A stretch of 64,000 nucleotides of DNA. Origin: Rhizobium rhizogenes. GTDB lineage: Bacteria > Pseudomonadota > Alphaproteobacteria > Rhizobiales > Rhizobiaceae. The notes beneath the pieces are model-generated. The model saw nothing but the letters and a program-made list of their open reading frames with translations, did no database searches and had not been told where the DNA came from. Location: contig NZ_CP019702.2 of the NCBI RefSeq assembly GCF_002005205.3, forward strand, positions 728,501 to 792,500, given 5' to 3'. Shown here piece after piece: positions 25,897-35,450 of the stretch. Made by a program: the position numbers and the translations under genes. The number at the start of each line of letters is the position of its first letter. The first letter of the stretch is position 1.

Positions 25897-27135
25897 GTGA
25901 TAAAACCGGCGACTGTGGCCCAGCACGCGATGAGCAATGGATTTTCTCCGTCGATTTTCGACGAGGTCATTGATCGCAAGAATAGCAACTCGATGAAATG
26001 GGCTTATGCGGGCAAGCTGCTGACACCGGACGAAGCTGCGGCCGATCCCTTGCCGATGTGGGTCGCCGATACCGATTTCAAAGCACCTCAAGCCGTCATT
26101 GACGCACTCCATGAAGCTGTCGAACACGGGGTATTCGGTTATCCCGGCGGCGCTACGTCATCCTATGTGGACGCCGTGGTCAGTTGGCAGCAGCGACGTT
26201 TCGGCTGGGATGTGCCGAGGGAATGGGTTCTGCAGACCTCCGGCATCATCACCACGCTGAAGACGGCCGTGCAGGCTTTTTCGGCCCCGGGCGACACCGT
26301 TCTGATCCAGCCGCCAGTCTACGCGCATTTCCACAACGACGTTCTGCTGAACGGCCGTCATCTGGCCTTTGCCCCGCTCGACTTCACCGGCGACGGCTAC
26401 CGATTCAATGAAAAGAGCTTCGAGGCGGCGATCCGCAGCAACACGAAGATTTTCATCCTGAGCCACCCCCATAACCCCACCGGAAATGTCTGGTCGGAAA
26501 ACGAATTGCGCGCAATGGGCGAAATCTGCGCCCGCAACGGCGTCCTCGTCATTTCCGATGAGATCCATGAGGATCTCATTCTCAATCCGGACAGGAAACA
26601 CATCCCCTTCGCGTCGCTCGGCGAGGAGTTCGCACAAAACAGCATCACCTGTACCGCCCCGAGCAAGACCTTCAATCTGCCCGGACTGCAAAGCGCCAAT
26701 GTCTTTGTCCCGAACAGAAGGCTGCGGGAGGAATTACACCGTCAATATGAGCGCAACGTCTTCGAACTGGTGAACGTCATGGGAATGGTCGCCGCAGAGG
26801 CGGCTTATGCCCACGGCGAACCGTGGCTAGAGGACATGCTGACCTATCTGCGCGCAAATCACGCGCATTTCGCCAGATCGATCAACGCAGCGGACCCGCG
26901 CCTGAAGGTTCTCCCGACCGACTCCCTTTATCTGGCGTGGATGGATTGCCGCGGTCTCGGACTGGATGCCGAAGCGCTTAACAAATTCATGCTGACCAGG
27001 GCGCGGGTCTGGCTCGATAAGGGCCAGAAATTCGGGATTGAAGGCCATGGCTTCATGCGCGTCAATCTCGGCTGCCCACGCTCCACGGTCGATGAAGCGA
27101 TCGAGCGCATAACCGCCGCCGTCGCCGGGCTTTAA
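25897..27135 (+). CDS. patB: MalY/PatB family C-S lyase (cystathionine beta-lyase type)
   Basis: PLP-dependent fold-type I enzyme of 412 residues that would cleave C-S bonds of cystathionine or cysteine conjugates to a thiol, pyruvate and ammonia. Diagnostic blocks are WVADTDFKAPQAVIDAL, GVFGYPG, the Asn-containing SHPHNPTGNVW, the PLP-contacting Asp in ISDEIHEDL, the Schiff-base Lys in APSKTFNLPGL, and the C-terminal Arg in FMRVNLGCPR. GTG 25897 is chosen because AAGGA lies 7 bases ahead; ATG 25930 is an alternative. Facing a MetR-like gene and preceding aapJQMP, it suggests degradation of imported sulfur amino acids. Confidence 0.85.
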   Translation: MIKPATVAQHAMSNGFSPSIFDEVIDRKNSNSMKWAYAGKLLTPDEAAADPLPMWVADTDFKAPQAVIDALHEAVEHGVFGYPGGATSSYVDAVVSWQQRRFGWDVPREWVLQTSGIITTLKTAVQAFSAPGDTVLIQPPVYAHFHNDVLLNGRHLAFAPLDFTGDGYRFNEKSFEAAIRSNTKIFILSHPHNPTGNVWSENELRAMGEICARNGVLVISDEIHEDLILNPDRKHIPFASLGEEFAQNSITCTAPSKTFNLPGLQSANVFVPNRRLREELHRQYERNVFELVNVMGMVAAEAAYAHGEPWLEDMLTYLRANHAHFARSINAADPRLKVLPTDSLYLAWMDCRGLGLDAEALNKFMLTRARVWLDKGQKFGIEGHGFMRVNLGCPRSTVDEAIERITAAVAGL

Positions 27136-27272
27136 GGGCACGACCTATCGAACACCGTCTCGCCGAACGCGGGATCAAACAGGACCGAATGAAACAGGGA
27201 AACGCAACCGACCGGGCCGCGGAGAAATCGGTAAAAGCCACCCGCCGCCGGATCACAACTGGGAGAATAGCA

Positions 27273-28289
27273 ATGAAAATGACGACTGCTCTTGCCACGC
27301 TTGCGGCGGCGACACTGACGGCCGGTATCGTTTCAGCCGGCACCATGGCCGATGTTCAGGCGCGTGGCAAACTGAATTGCGGCGTGACCACCGGCCAGCC
27401 GGGTTTCTCCGCGCCAGATGCCTCCGGCACCTGGCAGGGCCTGGACATCTCCTATTGTCGCGCCGTTGCGGCGGCCGTCCTCAAAGACCCCAAGGCGGTA
27501 AATTTCGTTCCCACGACGGCGCAGACCCGTTTTTCAGCCTTGGCTTCGGGTGAAATCGACATTCTGTCCCGCACGACGACCTGGACCTTCTCACGCGATG
27601 TCGATCTGAAATTCACATTCGCGGGGGTGTCGTTTTATGACGGACAGACATTCATGGTTCCCCGGTCTCTGGGGATAAGCTCCGCAAAGGATCTCAACGG
27701 CGCAACCGTCTGCATCACCAGCGGAACGACGACAGAACTCAATCTCGCCGAATACTTTAAAAAGAACAACCTCACCTATGAGCCGGTCCCCGTCGAAAAC
27801 GGCGCTGAAAACCAGCAGAAATATCTGGCCGGCGCATGCGACGTCATGACGAGTGACGGTTCCGATCTGGCCTCGATCCGCTCCAGTTTCGCAAACCCCG
27901 ATGACCACGTCATCCTCACCGATATCATGTCAAAGGAACCGCTCGGACCGCTGGTCCGTCAGGGAGACGATCAATGGGCCGACATGGCACGCTGGACGCT
28001 GAACGCCCTCATCGCCGCTGAGGAGCTTGGCATCACCGCTGAGAATGTGAAACAACTCGCGGTCGATTCCGACAACCCGGAAATCAAGCGCCTTCTGGGG
28101 AAAGAAGGCGATTTCGGCAAACAGCTTGGTCTTGATGCCGCTTGGGCTGAACGCGCGATCGCGGCCGGGGGAAACTATGGCGAACTCTTCGCCAAAAACC
28201 TCGGCGAACACACATCGATCAAATTGTCCCGTGGGCAGAATGCATTGTGGGAACAGGGCGGCCTGATGTACGCGCTGCCGTTTCGTTGA
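27273..28289 (+). CDS. aapJ: general L-amino acid ABC transporter substrate-binding protein AapJ
   Basis: Periplasmic receptor of the Aap general amino acid importer, 338 residues. The signal peptide ends about residue 23 (GIVSAG). The mature start MADVQARGKLNCGVTTGQPGFSAPD, the TTWTFSRDVDLKF segment and the C-terminal LGEHTSIKLSRGQNALWEQGGLMYALPFR are AapJ hallmarks. ATG 27273, with GGGAGAA ahead, is preferred over an upstream in-frame ATG because the signal peptide then starts at the N-terminus. It is the first gene of a complete aapJQMP set and may be co-transcribed with the C-S lyase gene 137 bases upstream. Confidence 0.9.
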   Translation: MKMTTALATLAAATLTAGIVSAGTMADVQARGKLNCGVTTGQPGFSAPDASGTWQGLDISYCRAVAAAVLKDPKAVNFVPTTAQTRFSALASGEIDILSRTTTWTFSRDVDLKFTFAGVSFYDGQTFMVPRSLGISSAKDLNGATVCITSGTTTELNLAEYFKKNNLTYEPVPVENGAENQQKYLAGACDVMTSDGSDLASIRSSFANPDDHVILTDIMSKEPLGPLVRQGDDQWADMARWTLNALIAAEELGITAENVKQLAVDSDNPEIKRLLGKEGDFGKQLGLDAAWAERAIAAGGNYGELFAKNLGEHTSIKLSRGQNALWEQGGLMYALPFR

Positions 28290-28342
28290 TGTCTTCGCGG
28301 CGCGGGCAAGCCTGCACCGCATCGCATTTTACGAACAGAACC

Positions 28343-28359
28343 TCGCGCGACCAGCGCGA
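28343..28359 (+). other. intercistronic stem-loop between aapJ and aapQ
   Basis: TCGCGC / GCGCGA form a 6-bp stem with a GACCA loop in the 103-base gap after the receptor gene. It sits where a binding-protein mRNA stabiliser is expected, as at 905-928, but it is weaker. Confidence 0.4.
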
Positions 28360-28392
28360 ACCAAGGTAACCCACGCTACATGGTGAGAACTC

Positions 28393-29646
28393 ATGGCTAC
28401 GAGAAACGCCGCTCGAAACGGGCCGTTTCGCCTCGGCATGCTCCTTCGCGACACCCGTTATCGCAATGGAACGATCCAGGTCATAACCTTCGCCCTTCTG
28501 GCAATCGGTCTTTTCTGGCTTGTCGACAACACGGTGCGGAACCTCGCCGCGCTCGGCAAGGATTTCTCCTTTGAATTCCTGTGGCGCACCGCCGGCTATG
28601 ACATATCGCAACGGCCGATCGACTACTCGAGCGCGAGTAATCATGCCAGCGCCGCATTGGTCGGATTGCTCAATACCCTGATCGTCGCCGTTATGGCATG
28701 CATCACCGCAACTGTGGTGGGCATATTCGCAGGCGTCCTGCGGCTTTCCAACAACTGGATCGTTGGGCGCCTGATGACGCTCTACGTGGAGAGCTTCCGC
28801 AATGTGCCGGCACTTCTTTGGATTATCGTCATCGCCGCCATCATGTCCGAGGCCATGCCTGCACCCACCGATTTCCGCGGCGATAACGCTCGCGCCTCTA
28901 TGTTTTTATGGAACAGCGTCGCGGTAACGAACCGGGGAATCTACGTCCCTTTGCCAGGCTTTTCGAGCAGTCTCGGAAAATTCGACCTCCCCTTTGGGGC
29001 CATCAGCCTCGATCTGCTGGCAATGATTGCCGTGCTTGCCGGCTCGTTCGCCATGCACCGCCTCCTCCTCGACAATGCGCAACGGCAGCAAAGCCGCACC
29101 GGCAAGCGTCCCCATATCTGGTGGAAAAGCATCGCCGTTTTCGCAATACCTGTTCTGGCATTGCTGTGCGCGCTCGGCTTCCACCTGCAATGTCCTGAGT
29201 TGAAGGGACTAAATTTCACCGGTGGCTTGCAGCTTCGAAATTCCCTGATCGCGCTTTGGATCGGGCTCAGTATCTATACCGGCGCGTTTATCGCCGAGAT
29301 CGTCCGCTCGGGTATTCTTGCGGTTTCGCGGGGACAAACGGAAGCGGCCCATGCGCTCGGCCTGCGGCCGGGACAAACGATGCGTCTGGTGATCCTTCCG
29401 CAGGCCCTGCGCATCATCGTTCCGCCGCTCATCTCACAATATCTGAATATCACCAAGAACACATCGCTTGGCCTTGCCGTGGGTTATATGGATCTACGCT
29501 CAACGCTTGGCGGCATCACCATCAACCAGACGGGCCGTGAACTCGAGGGAATGCTGCTGATGATGCTGATCTATGTCTCCATCAGCCTGATCATCTCCGC
29601 CATCATGAATGTCTACAATAATCGTATCATGCTGAAGGAGCGCTGA
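28393..29646 (+). CDS. aapQ: general L-amino acid ABC transporter permease AapQ
   Basis: Membrane subunit of the Aap importer, 417 residues, longer than ordinary polar amino acid permeases because of the extended central periplasmic region typical of AapQ (SSASNHASAALVGLLNTL, FHLQCPELKGLNFTGGLQLRNSLIALW). The coupling loop is [29 protein letters not shown]. It precedes aapM by one base, and the two would form the heteromeric channel. Family and order are unambiguous for Rhizobiaceae. Confidence 0.92.
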   Translation: MATRNAARNGPFRLGMLLRDTRYRNGTIQVITFALLAIGLFWLVDNTVRNLAALGKDFSFEFLWRTAGYDISQRPIDYSSASNHASAALVGLLNTLIVAVMACITATVVGIFAGVLRLSNNWIVGRLMTLYVESFRNVPALLWIIVIAAIMSEAMPAPTDFRGDNARASMFLWNSVAVTNRGIYVPLPGFSSSLGKFDLPFGAISLDLLAMIAVLAGSFAMHRLLLDNAQRQQSRTGKRPHIWWKSIAVFAIPVLALLCALGFHLQCPELKGLNFTGGLQLRNSLIALWIGLSIYTGAFIAEIVRSGILAVSRGQTEAAHALGLRPGQTMRLVILPQALRIIVPPLISQYLNITKNTSLGLAVGYMDLRSTLGGITINQTGRELEGMLLMMLIYVSISLIISAIMNVYNNRIMLKER

Positions 29647-29647
29647 G

Positions 29648-30937
29648 ATGAACGTCCATAGTGTCTCCTGGGTCCGAGAAAACATGTTGCCCCCCTATGA
29701 GCGACCGGCAGGCCAGACCGGTATCGTCCAATGGATGAAGAAGAACCTGTTTAACGGCTGGACGAGCACACTTCTGAGCATCGCCTCGGTGGCGGCGGTT
29801 CTCTGGCTCGTATCGGCTATCGCCCCATGGCTCGGCAATTCCATCTGGAAAGCCAATTCCCTTGCCGAGTGCCGGCAGATTCTCGACGGGGCATCCGGCG
29901 CCTGCTGGGGTGTCATTCGGGATCGATGGACGCAGCTTTTTTTCGGTTTTTATCCGCCGCAATCCTATTGGCGGCCGGTCGTGGCCTTCGTGCTCCTCCT
30001 GCCTGCATTGGCACCTGCCCTTTTTGCAGCCCTGCCCCGAAAGATGCTCTGGTTCAGCGCCGTTTATCCGGGATTGGTCTACTGGCTGATCTGGGGTGGC
30101 TCGTTCTGGTTTCCCGTCACGCTTTATCTTGCCTTCGCCGCTGGCGCGGTCACCATCGCCCTGCTGACGCGGAAAAACGCGGCGGTGGCAACCGCAACGG
30201 CAATCTTCACGACCGTGCTCTGGTGGGTCTATCTCGCCGGCCCACTCGCGACATTCCTCGAAAAAGCAGCCCCGGTCTCACTTGAAAGCGTGGCATCGAG
30301 ACAAATCGGCGGGTTTCTGCTGTCGATGATTATCGGTGTCACCGGTATCGCGATGTCGCTGCCGCTCGGCATCCTGCTCGCACTCGGCAGGCGTTCCGGC
30401 ATGCCCCTCATTCGGGCTTTGAGTGTCGTTTTCATCGAATTCATCCGCGGCGTTCCACTGATCACGCTGCTATTCACGGCCTCGCTCCTTCTCAATTATT
30501 TCCTGCCGCCGGGCACAAATTTCGACCTCATCCTGCGTGTCGTGATCATGGTGACCCTCTTTGCCAGCGCCTATATGGCCGAGGTCGTTCGCGGTGGGCT
30601 GGCGGCGCTGCCGCGCGGTCAGTACGAGGCCGCCGAAGCGCTGGGACTGGACTATTGGAAAGCGCAACGCCTGGTCATTCTCCCGCAAGCGCTGAAAATC
30701 TCGATACCCGGCATCGTCAACTCGTTCATAGGGCTCTTCAAGGACACGACGCTCGTCATGTTCATCGGCCTTCTCGACCCCATCGCCCTCGCCGCCGCCA
30801 TTCGCGCCAACACCAGTTGGCAAGGCATATATTGGGAACTCTACATCTTCATCGGTGCCGTGTTCTTTGTCTTCTGTTTCAGCATGTCGCGCTACTCGAT
30901 GTATCTCGAGCGCCGGCTGAAAACGGATCATCATTAG
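29648..30937 (+). CDS. aapM: general L-amino acid ABC transporter permease AapM
   Basis: Second Aap channel subunit, 429 residues with about eight membrane segments. It has the AapM-type N-terminal extension ([35 protein letters not shown]) and the C-terminal transport core with [31 protein letters not shown] and the coupling loop [24 protein letters not shown]. It lies between aapQ (1-base gap) and aapP (10-base gap), so the order J-Q-M-P is intact. Confidence 0.92.
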   Translation: MNVHSVSWVRENMLPPYERPAGQTGIVQWMKKNLFNGWTSTLLSIASVAAVLWLVSAIAPWLGNSIWKANSLAECRQILDGASGACWGVIRDRWTQLFFGFYPPQSYWRPVVAFVLLLPALAPALFAALPRKMLWFSAVYPGLVYWLIWGGSFWFPVTLYLAFAAGAVTIALLTRKNAAVATATAIFTTVLWWVYLAGPLATFLEKAAPVSLESVASRQIGGFLLSMIIGVTGIAMSLPLGILLALGRRSGMPLIRALSVVFIEFIRGVPLITLLFTASLLLNYFLPPGTNFDLILRVVIMVTLFASAYMAEVVRGGLAALPRGQYEAAEALGLDYWKAQRLVILPQALKISIPGIVNSFIGLFKDTTLVMFIGLLDPIALAAAIRANTSWQGIYWELYIFIGAVFFVFCFSMSRYSMYLERRLKTDHH

Positions 30938-30947
30938 GAGAATATGG

Positions 30948-31739
30948 ATGATCAATACAACCACGCAACGCGCGCTTTTGCCCGACGACCGGGTCGGATT
31001 TGCAGGTATTGCCGTCGAAATCACGTCCATGAACAAGTGGTATGGCGACTTCCATGTCCTGCGCGATATCGATCTGACGGTGCGGCGGGGAGAACGGATC
31101 GTCATCTGCGGACCGTCCGGCTCTGGAAAATCGACCATGATCCGCTGCATCAACAGGCTCGAGGAGCACCAGTCCGGCAAAATCGCCGTTGATGGCATCG
31201 AACTCTCCAGCGACCTGAAGAAAATCGAAGAAGTCCGTCGTGAAGTCGGCATGGTATTCCAGCACTTCAATCTCTTTCCGCACCTGACCATCCTTCAAAA
31301 CTGCATTCTTGCCCCTGTCTGGGTCCGCAAGTTGCCGGAAAAAGAAGCCCGCGAGCTTGCCATGCACTTTCTGGAGAAGGTCAGGATACCGGATCAGGCG
31401 CACAAATATCCTGGCCAATTATCAGGCGGCCAGCAGCAGCGCGTGGCGATCGCGCGATCATTGTGCATGAAGCCGAAAATCATGCTCTTCGATGAGCCCA
31501 CCTCCGCACTTGATCCGGAGATGATAAAGGAGGTACTCGATACGATGATCGCGCTTGCCGAAGACGGTATGACCATGCTTTGCGTGACCCACGAGATGGG
31601 ATTTGCGCAGGCTGTGGCCGACCGGGTGATCTTCATGGACCAGGGTCAGATCGTCGAGCAAAACGAACCGAAGGCCTTCTTCAGCGCCCCGCAATCCGAA
31701 CGCTCGCGGGCATTCCTCGGTCAGATATTGGGACATTGA
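30948..31739 (+). CDS. aapP: general L-amino acid ABC transporter ATP-binding protein AapP
   Basis: ATPase of the Aap importer, 263 residues: [22 protein letters not shown] at the start of the domain, Walker [11 protein letters not shown]-loop [13 protein letters not shown], signature [15 protein letters not shown], Walker [13 protein letters not shown] and switch His CVTHE. GAGAATATGG-type spacing places a ribosome site just ahead of the ATG. It closes the aap set and is followed 18 bases later by a DsbA-like gene, which is not a usual member of aap operons. Confidence 0.93.
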   Translation: MINTTTQRALLPDDRVGFAGIAVEITSMNKWYGDFHVLRDIDLTVRRGERIVICGPSGSGKSTMIRCINRLEEHQSGKIAVDGIELSSDLKKIEEVRREVGMVFQHFNLFPHLTILQNCILAPVWVRKLPEKEARELAMHFLEKVRIPDQAHKYPGQLSGGQQQRVAIARSLCMKPKIMLFDEPTSALDPEMIKEVLDTMIALAEDGMTMLCVTHEMGFAQAVADRVIFMDQGQIVEQNEPKAFFSAPQSERSRAFLGQILGH

Positions 31740-31757
31740 ATTTTTGACGGGCTGAAA

Positions 31758-32378
31758 ATGATGACACCGCTATTCAAACCGATCCACCGCGCCGCGATAC
31801 TGCTCGGTATCGTGCTCATTCTACCCATTGCCGCCGGCGCGACCGATCTCCTGCAGCCGCTCGGCCGGGCGGACCGCCCGGTGGGCTCCGCGACCGCTCC
31901 GGTCACGGTGATCGAATACTCGTCTCCCACCTGTTCTCACTGTGCGACATACAGAAACGAGACGGCGCCGAAGATCGAGGAGGAATTTGTTGAAAGCGGG
32001 CAGATTAGAATTCTGTTCCGGCCTTTGGTTCGCAATAATGTGGACCTTGTTATCTTCATGCTGGCAGAAACGCAGCCGCAACCAAAGCCCGTTCTGGATA
32101 GGTTCTACGCCCGTCAGGACGAGATCGCGAACTCCAATGATCTGGAACAGACGTTACGCGAAATCGCAGCCTCTGTGGGAATCGATCGCGACGCTTTTAA
32201 TGCGGCGGTGGCGGACCAATCTGTATTAAACAACCTCAAGACACTTACCAATCAAGCGCAGAACGACTTCAAGGTGGAGGGCACGCCGACATTCTTCATC
32301 AACGGCAAGAAAATTACCGGTGCCCCAAGCCTTGAAGCAATGCGGCGCGAGATCGCCGCGGCTCTGGAAAGAAAATAG
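31758..32378 (+). CDS. DsbA-family periplasmic thiol:disulfide protein
   Basis: Exported thioredoxin-fold protein of 206 residues: hydrophobic signal segment about residues 10-28, active site SPTCSHCATY (CSHC) near residue 60, and the cis-Pro loop VEGTPTFFINGKKI. The class is the DsbA/DsbG-like bacterial thioredoxin_4 group. CSHC differs from the CPHC of classical DsbA, so its redox role may be reductive or isomerase-like. It follows aapP by 18 bases; with a C-S lyase and a MetR-like regulator at the same locus, reduction of cystine or mixed disulfides before uptake is a plausible inferred job. Confidence 0.85.
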   Translation: MMTPLFKPIHRAAILLGIVLILPIAAGATDLLQPLGRADRPVGSATAPVTVIEYSSPTCSHCATYRNETAPKIEEEFVESGQIRILFRPLVRNNVDLVIFMLAETQPQPKPVLDRFYARQDEIANSNDLEQTLREIAASVGIDRDAFNAAVADQSVLNNLKTLTNQAQNDFKVEGTPTFFINGKKITGAPSLEAMRREIAAALERK

Positions 32379-33433
32379 CTCCTGCTGCGGACTGGCGCGC
32401 AAGCCTGACAGCACAATTCGCACCGCGAAGACGCCGCGTCGCTCGCGTTCCTCGGACACCGTATCACTGGCCAGGCGCTGCGGGACCATGTGAGTTATCG
32501 GGAGACGGCGGGAATAGATGGCTTTAAACGCAATAAATCCCTCCGCGTTCTTCGCTCCAAGTTTTACCTCGGATACCCCTTGCCGGCGGCAGACATCGCT
32601 CCCCACTCTCGTGCCCTTCAAATCTCGATGACTTGTGCATTCGTGAACCACGCGCCTTGCTCGGTCAGTCTCCTCACCTCGACGGGCGCTACCGGAATTT
32701 GGAAGAGCGGCGCAATCGATGACTATACCTGATGAGGATGGAGCGTTCGCCAGCGAAGGAATCCGTTGATGCTATCGCGACAAACCGGAAACCACGGGTA
32801 TCAATTCCACCGGCATGGATCTGGCGACGGAACTCCTGTTCACAAGCTTCAGCGATCACCAAAGCCCCGGCTTTTTTTTCCAAGGAAACCCAAGAGCCTC
32901 GTTCGGTGATCTGACGCGCCGCGTCACGCTTAAACTCATCACTGAAATTCGATTTGCTCATGATGCTTCTTCTTGCCTCAAAATTAGGAAAGAAAGCATC
33001 TACAAATCTAGGGGCTATTCAAATTGACCTTTCCTCCGAGGATTTAATGACTCGCCGTGCCTGCCTCCGTTCTCTTTGCCGTTGTTTCAACAGGATGGAA
33101 TCACGGCATACGGGAATAGTCAAATGAGGGACAGGATTCTGTGCGAGGGTTGTGCTAGGCTTAAAAATGACTTCGGCCTCCACTTGGGAGGCCGACAAAG
33201 TCTTGATATTCCGGTAAATTTTGGTTGCGGTGGCTCACAACACCCGATTCCTGCGATTGATCGAGCGTCCTTTGTCACTACTTGCCGCGTGGCCTTGATT
33301 TAGCCGGAGCGAGTGGCGTGACCATCAGATCGCCTACGCTCACGCATAAAGTAAATTGCTCCTCCATCAATCCGTTTCGCATTGCACATTCTGCCGGCAA
33401 TTGGCGATCGCGACCATTAGGGGAAGCAGGACG
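32379..33433. other. 1-kb stretch without an intact gene
   Basis: Between the DsbA-like gene and the LacI gene no frame gives a convincing protein. The open frames are short, mutually overlapping and unlike any family I know. The only recognisable item is the IS3-type orfA stub described separately. Base composition drops toward AT in 32960-33300. The stretch is best read as insertion-element debris and decayed DNA. Confidence 0.6.
32896..33030 (-). mobile_element. remnant of an IS3-family insertion sequence (orfA N-terminus)
   Basis: The minus-strand reading from 32961 begins MSKSNFSDEFKRDAARQITERG, which matches the start of IS3-family OrfA transposase (MSKxxFSDEFKRDAVxQITERGY). After about 22 codons it departs into unrelated sequence. 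About 65 bases of AT-rich upstream DNA probably represent the element end. No orfB, inverted-repeat pair or target duplication was found, so only a stub survives. Confidence 0.6.
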
Positions 33434-34375
33434 TTAACGGTGAGGTCTCGATGGCGCCGAACCCGCCGTATCGCGACGAATGAAGCGCGCACCGAGAACG
33501 ACCTTCATGTCCTGCGAGCTGTCCCTGTGCTCGATCGCATCACGCAGCAGCTTGAGGGCATGCCTTCCCGCCTCCTGCGAGAGACCGCTCAGCGTCGAAA
33601 GCGCTGGATAGGTCATGGCGGGTAACGCATCGTCGCAACCGATGAGGCTCATGTCCCGGGGCACGGCGATCCCCATGGCCGAAAGCCGGGCATGAACACC
33701 CTGAGCAGTCAGATCGTCAAACGCCAGAACGGCTGTCACGCCCGTGGTCACAGCCTCTTCTGCCGCCTTCTCGCCCCCCTCGAAGGTGGGTTCGGATAGC
33801 TGGATTATCTCGAACCGCACGCCTGCTCCGCAGCATGCTTCAGCCGCCGCCTCAAGGCGCTGCTGGTTCGACCAGGATTCCTTCGGGCCGGAGAGATAGG
33901 CAATATCACGATGGCCATTTTCAAGCAGGAAGCCGATAGCATCCCTCACCGCCGCCTGTGTCTCTATCAACACACGCGGCAATCCCGCGATGTCGCGATT
34001 GATCAGTGTTATCGGATGCCTTTCGGCATGGGCCCGCACCTGCGCCTCGCTAAGCCGGGTCGAGGCCAGGATGATGCCGTCCGTCTGGCTCGCCAGACGC
34101 TGGAAGAGCGTGTTTTCCCGCGCAGCACTTTCTCCCGACGAACCCAGGAAGAGGCAGAGGTCGTGAGCGTCGGCCTGCTGCTGAATGGCCTTGATGAGCG
34201 GCGGAAAGAACGGGTTGGCAATATCGGGCACAAGCAGCCCGATATTGCCCGTCCGGCCGGTGGAAAGCGCCCGGGCCATATTGTTCGGCCGATAGCCGAT
34301 CTCCTCGGCAATCGAGAGGATTTGCTCGACCGTCTTCGGACTGAGCAGATCCGGGCGGCTGAACGCGCGCGACAC
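33434..34375 (-). CDS. LacI-family transcriptional regulator (start uncertain)
   Basis: Sugar-responsive LacI-type repressor. From GTG 34375 the product has 313 residues: hinge region LLSPKTVEQILSIAEEIGYRPNNMARALSTG, then the periplasmic-binding-like core (NIGLLVPDIANPFF, GIILASTRL, MSLIGCDDA). Homology clearly continues upstream in the same frame (AKPTLDEIALRANTSRSTV), completing the helix-turn-helix. That extension, open to about 34556, has no ATG, GTG or TTG. The real start is therefore unconventional, or a start codon has been lost, and the GTG coordinate would give a truncated DNA-binding domain. It is probably translationally linked to the oxidoreductase gene whose end it overlaps. Confidence 0.8.
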   Translation of the reverse strand: MSRAFSRPDLLSPKTVEQILSIAEEIGYRPNNMARALSTGRTGNIGLLVPDIANPFFPPLIKAIQQQADAHDLCLFLGSSGESAARENTLFQRLASQTDGIILASTRLSEAQVRAHAERHPITLINRDIAGLPRVLIETQAAVRDAIGFLLENGHRDIAYLSGPKESWSNQQRLEAAAEACCGAGVRFEIIQLSEPTFEGGEKAAEEAVTTGVTAVLAFDDLTAQGVHARLSAMGIAVPRDMSLIGCDDALPAMTYPALSTLSGLSQEAGRHALKLLRDAIEHRDSSQDMKVVLGARFIRRDTAGSAPSRPHR

Positions 34376-34454
34376 CGTCGAGCGGGAAGTATTCGCTCGC
34401 AGGGCGATTTCGTCCAGCGTCGGCTTCGCGCGCTCCTTCGCCTTCTGTTCCTTC

Positions 34455-35450
34455 TTACCAGCGATAGTCCTGCCCCCCGTTTTCGGCGCTGAGAGCGGCC
34501 AATGCCGCGATACGACTTGCCAGAAGCGCCTCCCCCGTCGATACCTGCAAAGGCGCTACCCCTGTCAGGGCATCAAGAGCATCCTGAGCTGGCCCGATTG
34601 GCGACGGCAGTACCGGCTCCCAGAGGTGGCGCTCATCGGTTTCCACCAGTAGCCGTCCTTCTCCAAACAGAATATCCATACGTCCGCGGGTTCCGACAAG
34701 ACGCATTGCGTAATCGCCATGCCGGATCGCGGCCTCGGGTTGGCGCCAGTCCATATCGATTACCGCCTGCACACCGGAATCGAGGGTTAGAAGCGCACGT
34801 CCCGCCAGGGAAAACGCCCGATGTCCCTCGGGATGGCGCGGGCTTTTCCAGCCGCTGATTCGACCTGACGATGCCGCCGTCAGCCACAGGACGAGGTCGA
34901 TATCGTGGACCGCAAGATCGTTGACGATCGTGCCGTAGAGGGAGGGATCGAAAAACCAAGCAGGTCGCGACGACGGCAGGAGCTTGTGCGGTCCGGTGGC
35001 GGTCACGGCGACGAGATCGCCGATCTCTCCCTCCAGGAGGATTTCGCGCGCCTTTCTCGTCACCGGATAAAAGCGCTTTTCCAGCATCAGCGCCACGCGG
35101 TTGCGGCCATTATCGGCCCTTCCGATCCGGTCCACCTCTTCCGCGGTCAAGGCGAGCGGCTTGTCAGCGATAACGAAAATATTCCTTTCAAGGCATGCCT
35201 CGATAAGGCCGGCGCGCAGACCGGGCTCGGCAATCACGGCGGCGCCGTCGATTTCGTGCGCAGCAAGAAGCGCATCGAGATCTGCATGGGCCGAAATGCC
35301 GAATTTTTCGCTGAAGCTGCGGCGGCGCTCCTCGTCATGATCCGCCACGGCCACAAGCTCGACGTCTTTACGTCCGGCAAGGCCATCAGTGACATAGCTG
35401 ACATGGCCATGCGCAGCCCCCAGTATGGCAAGTTTTTTCACGGACATCAT
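34455..35450 (-). CDS. Gfo/Idh/MocA family oxidoreductase (first)
   Basis: NAD(P)-dependent sugar or cyclitol dehydrogenase-like protein of 331 residues. The N-terminal Rossmann domain has KLAILGAAHGHVSYV, a variant of the GxGxxG motif (GAAHGH), and AVIAEPGL. The cofactor-pocket Lys is present as ADKPLALTAEEV (in place of EKP). The C-terminal domain has NDLAVHDIDLVLWL, where His-Asp is the usual catalytic pair. It overlaps the upstream oxidoreductase gene by 4 bases and precedes lacI. Natural substrates of this family range from inositols to keto-sugars; none can be assigned. Confidence 0.85.
   Translation of the reverse strand: MMSVKKLAILGAAHGHVSYVTDGLAGRKDVELVAVADHDEERRRSFSEKFGISAHADLDALLAAHEIDGAAVIAEPGLRAGLIEACLERNIFVIADKPLALTAEEVDRIGRADNGRNRVALMLEKRFYPVTRKAREILLEGEIGDLVAVTATGPHKLLPSSRPAWFFDPSLYGTIVNDLAVHDIDLVLWLTAASSGRISGWKSPRHPEGHRAFSLAGRALLTLDSGVQAVIDMDWRQPEAAIRHGDYAMRLVGTRGRMDILFGEGRLLVETDERHLWEPVLPSPIGPAQDALDALTGVAPLQVSTGEALLASRIAALAALSAENGGQDYRW

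Noticed and set aside
33076..33303. 75-codon frame in the gap upstream of lacI
   Set aside because: Poor codon bias, no ribosome site and no similarity that I can recognise.
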